Positions 61,592 to 64,000 of a stretch of DNA of 64,000 nt are shown one piece after another; position 1 is the first letter of the stretch; every line of letters begins with the position of its first letter. The notes under the pieces are model-generated. The model had not been told where the DNA came from, did no database searches, and saw only the letters and a program-made list of their open reading frames with translations. This stretch comes from Rhea pennata (Eukaryota > Chordata > Aves > Rheiformes > Rheidae). Where the stretch lies: positions 1,860,001-1,924,000 of the forward strand of contig NW_026907681.1 of the NCBI RefSeq assembly GCF_028389875.1, written 5' to 3'. Position numbers and translations under genes: made by a program.

Positions 61592-62808
61592 GTTCTGAAT
61601 TCCACCTCCTCCTCTTCGACAGTCCTCTGCAGGCTGGCGATCCAAGACTCAGCCCAGCACTCCAGATAAAGAGCACATAATCAGGATGTAAACAGGTTCC
61701 CAAACTGGCTGGATAGTCTGCGTAGATAAGAACGCATGTGGCCGCTATGTGACCTCCAGACAAAGGACATACAGGCTGGTACCCAATCTCACCTCATGGC
61801 CTAGACAACATTTCCTTTTAGAAACCAGGTTAGTTTTCATTCCTGATCTTACCAGTCAAAGAAGTCTCCATCGTATGTGACAATGATAGTAGCTTTGGTC
61901 TCCTGGACATGTTCAAACCGCCTCTGCATTAAATGAGCCTAGTATGCAACAGAGGATTAAAAAAAACTCAAAACAAAAAACATCTCCCCCACAAACACAA
62001 ACACTCAGCAAATTCACCTCCTGCAGGCAGGCACTGGATATAATACAATTGATGCAGTCCTTCCCCTCTGCTCTTGACCTAGCTAGAACCCGATCTGCCT
62101 CATCGTCACACCATGAAATGAAAGCATCACCAGCACCGTGACTGTCCGCTGTGCTCCCCAAAGATACACTCTATTGGGTGATAAGCTCTCTTTGGCCTAC
62201 AAGAGACCAAGGCAGATAAAAAGCAGCCTGATTTCCCAAGTAGAACCTACTTACCTCATCTGGTTCATTAGACACAGGATGGACCCTCACACTCCGGCTT
62301 GGGAGTAAATTCAAAGTCCTCAATATCCTCACAGACAATCTCCTTGTTTGTGATCAGATAGCCCTAGAGAGTTGACAAAGGAAGAGTTACTGAGGACTCA
62401 GATCCCTGCTACACCAGGGACAGGTTCCTGAACAACCGGAACACACTGCCTAAAGGATGAAATAGTCTTCCATCGATGCGATAATCCTTGCACAGCTTGA
62501 TAGCTAGAGCTTTTGTCAAGTGGGAACGGCTCTTTGGAGGTCACCTTCTGAACAATTGCTTACAATCAACTAAGGGTGCCAAAAGGGAGACAACTTAAGG
62601 ACTATACTCTCCAAATTACTACTGCCCCTCAAAGGGGCACCAGTAGCCTTAGCTGGGTTCTCCAACATACAAAACGAGGAAATCCTTATGCATCATTCAG
62701 ACTAGACTTCAATTTTATTTCCACAGCCATTACATATAGACCAAGCAACTAGCAACAAAGCAAGCCAGGGACCAGACCGCCAAAGGTGACATGCTCGTTT
62801 GCTGTCTA

Positions 62809-62991
<183 letters not shown>

Positions 62992-64000
62992 TCAGCTTTA
63001 GAGTATGATTTAACGAGCAGTTCTCATTAGATTAACAACTAATTTACCTAAGTAGGTTTATGCACATCTCAGACCCAGCAGGCTTGACTGTAGGAGACAA
63101 GGTAGCAACAGTGGTACCCACTGATAACCAAACAGCAAAATTCATTAACAGGAGAGAACGGAATAACAAAAGCTTCTCTTTAATGCAACAACCCCCTTCG
63201 AGAAAGAGAGTCATCAGGATTGACAGCACGTGAGGAAACATTGCGCAGGCAAAAAGCACTTATTACCTCTATGCCTTTATAAGAGAGGTTTCTTATGGCA
63301 TTGGATTTATAAAGCATAACAATGAGTTTAAGAATCGTTGGGCACCCCAGGAATCACCTGGAACAAATAATGTACACCTCTCAGTTGGGCAGGAAGTGCT
63401 CACTTCACTAGATTCCTCTTCCTTTGAAATGGTTCAACTGAAATCAGACATCAGGTGTAGGAAACCAAAGAGAAAATTGGAATTCTCATTTGTACTTTTT
63501 AGTCTGTGTGACTAGGGGAATCCTAAGAAGCCCATGGGCCAACCATCCTAAGGAGACCTCTTTCCTTGACAGCATAGACGTATAGACATCGCTCGCCTGG
63601 TCTCGCTCTCTGTTTTTCCTCACAGCAGGAGAGATCTCTTTCCGCACCTTCACCAAGTCATCCACCACGTGGAAGGATAACTTAATGTAGTTCTGCTTAA
63701 GACCCACCAAGTGAGTTGGCTACAAAGCAACAAGACAGTGCCAGCTAAGGGTGGAAAAGAGTAATGAGGGAAAGGGGAAGACTGCTAACAGTAAGAAAGC
63801 GTTGAAAGAAGAGGTAGTAATTGAATGGAAAGACTCGGAGTGAGAAGAGATGCTAGCAAGCACGTAAGACAGCGAAGAACATGTGAGCTATGCCAGTTCA
63901 CACCAAGGGCCATCTTGTCTTGTTGTCTGTTTCCAAGCGCAATCACCAGTACACACCCAAGAAAGAGTAAATGTATACTATCCCCCTCTGCCACAACACT

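Overview
The window looks like nuclear DNA of a bird (another sauropsid is less likely). The evidence is two degraded CR1 LINE 3' ends, long introns with GT-AG borders, and clearly recognisable vertebrate genes. No gene here looks intact. I read it as an unprocessed pseudogene array built from POLE (catalytic subunit of DNA polymerase epsilon, minus strand) and a P2RX2-like ATP-gated channel gene (plus strand). In vertebrates these two genes are tail-to-tail neighbours, and that order is kept here.

Layout. Positions 1-3945 hold the 5' end of POLE on the minus strand: a GC-rich two-way promoter (about 3150-3560), exons 1-6, and the edge of exon 9 at position 1. From 3946 a tandem repeat of about 30.44 kb begins: unit 1 is 3946-34413 and unit 2 runs from 34414 past the window end. 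Each unit holds an AT-rich spacer, a P2RX2-like block (exons 4-5), a long GC-rich stretch I cannot name, a sense CR1, a second P2RX2-like block (exons 4-5), an antisense CR1, P2RX2-like exons 6-8, and then POLE exons on the minus strand. In unit 1 these POLE exons run from exon 5 (33941) down to about exon 37 (15642). The last part of POLE is missing between P2RX2 and exon 37. Unit 1 ends in a chimeric junction (34010-34413) made of two displaced pieces, a perfect 22-bp palindrome and a short filler.

State of the genes. The two long POLE copies share the same lesions: exons 7-8 absent, no GT donor after exon 6, a 2-base frameshift in exon 10, half of exon 24 lost, five in-frame stops in exons 25, 26, 32 and 35 (35 has two), and an exon-to-exon genomic fusion that removes about 140 codons. 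The promoter-bearing copy also lacks exons 7-8 and the exon 6 donor, and has a damaged acceptor before exon 4. A working POLE must therefore lie elsewhere in the genome, because the enzyme is essential. Exon numbers follow the human gene from memory and are approximate beyond exon 25.

History. Between about 8.4 kb and 32.5 kb the two units differ at only about a dozen bases by eye, at a constant offset of 30442. From 3.95 to about 8.35 kb they differ much more and carry indels, with signs of gene conversion between P2RX2-like blocks. This suggests old pseudogenisation and rearrangement, then a very recent tandem duplication (or an assembly duplication, which needs read-depth evidence).
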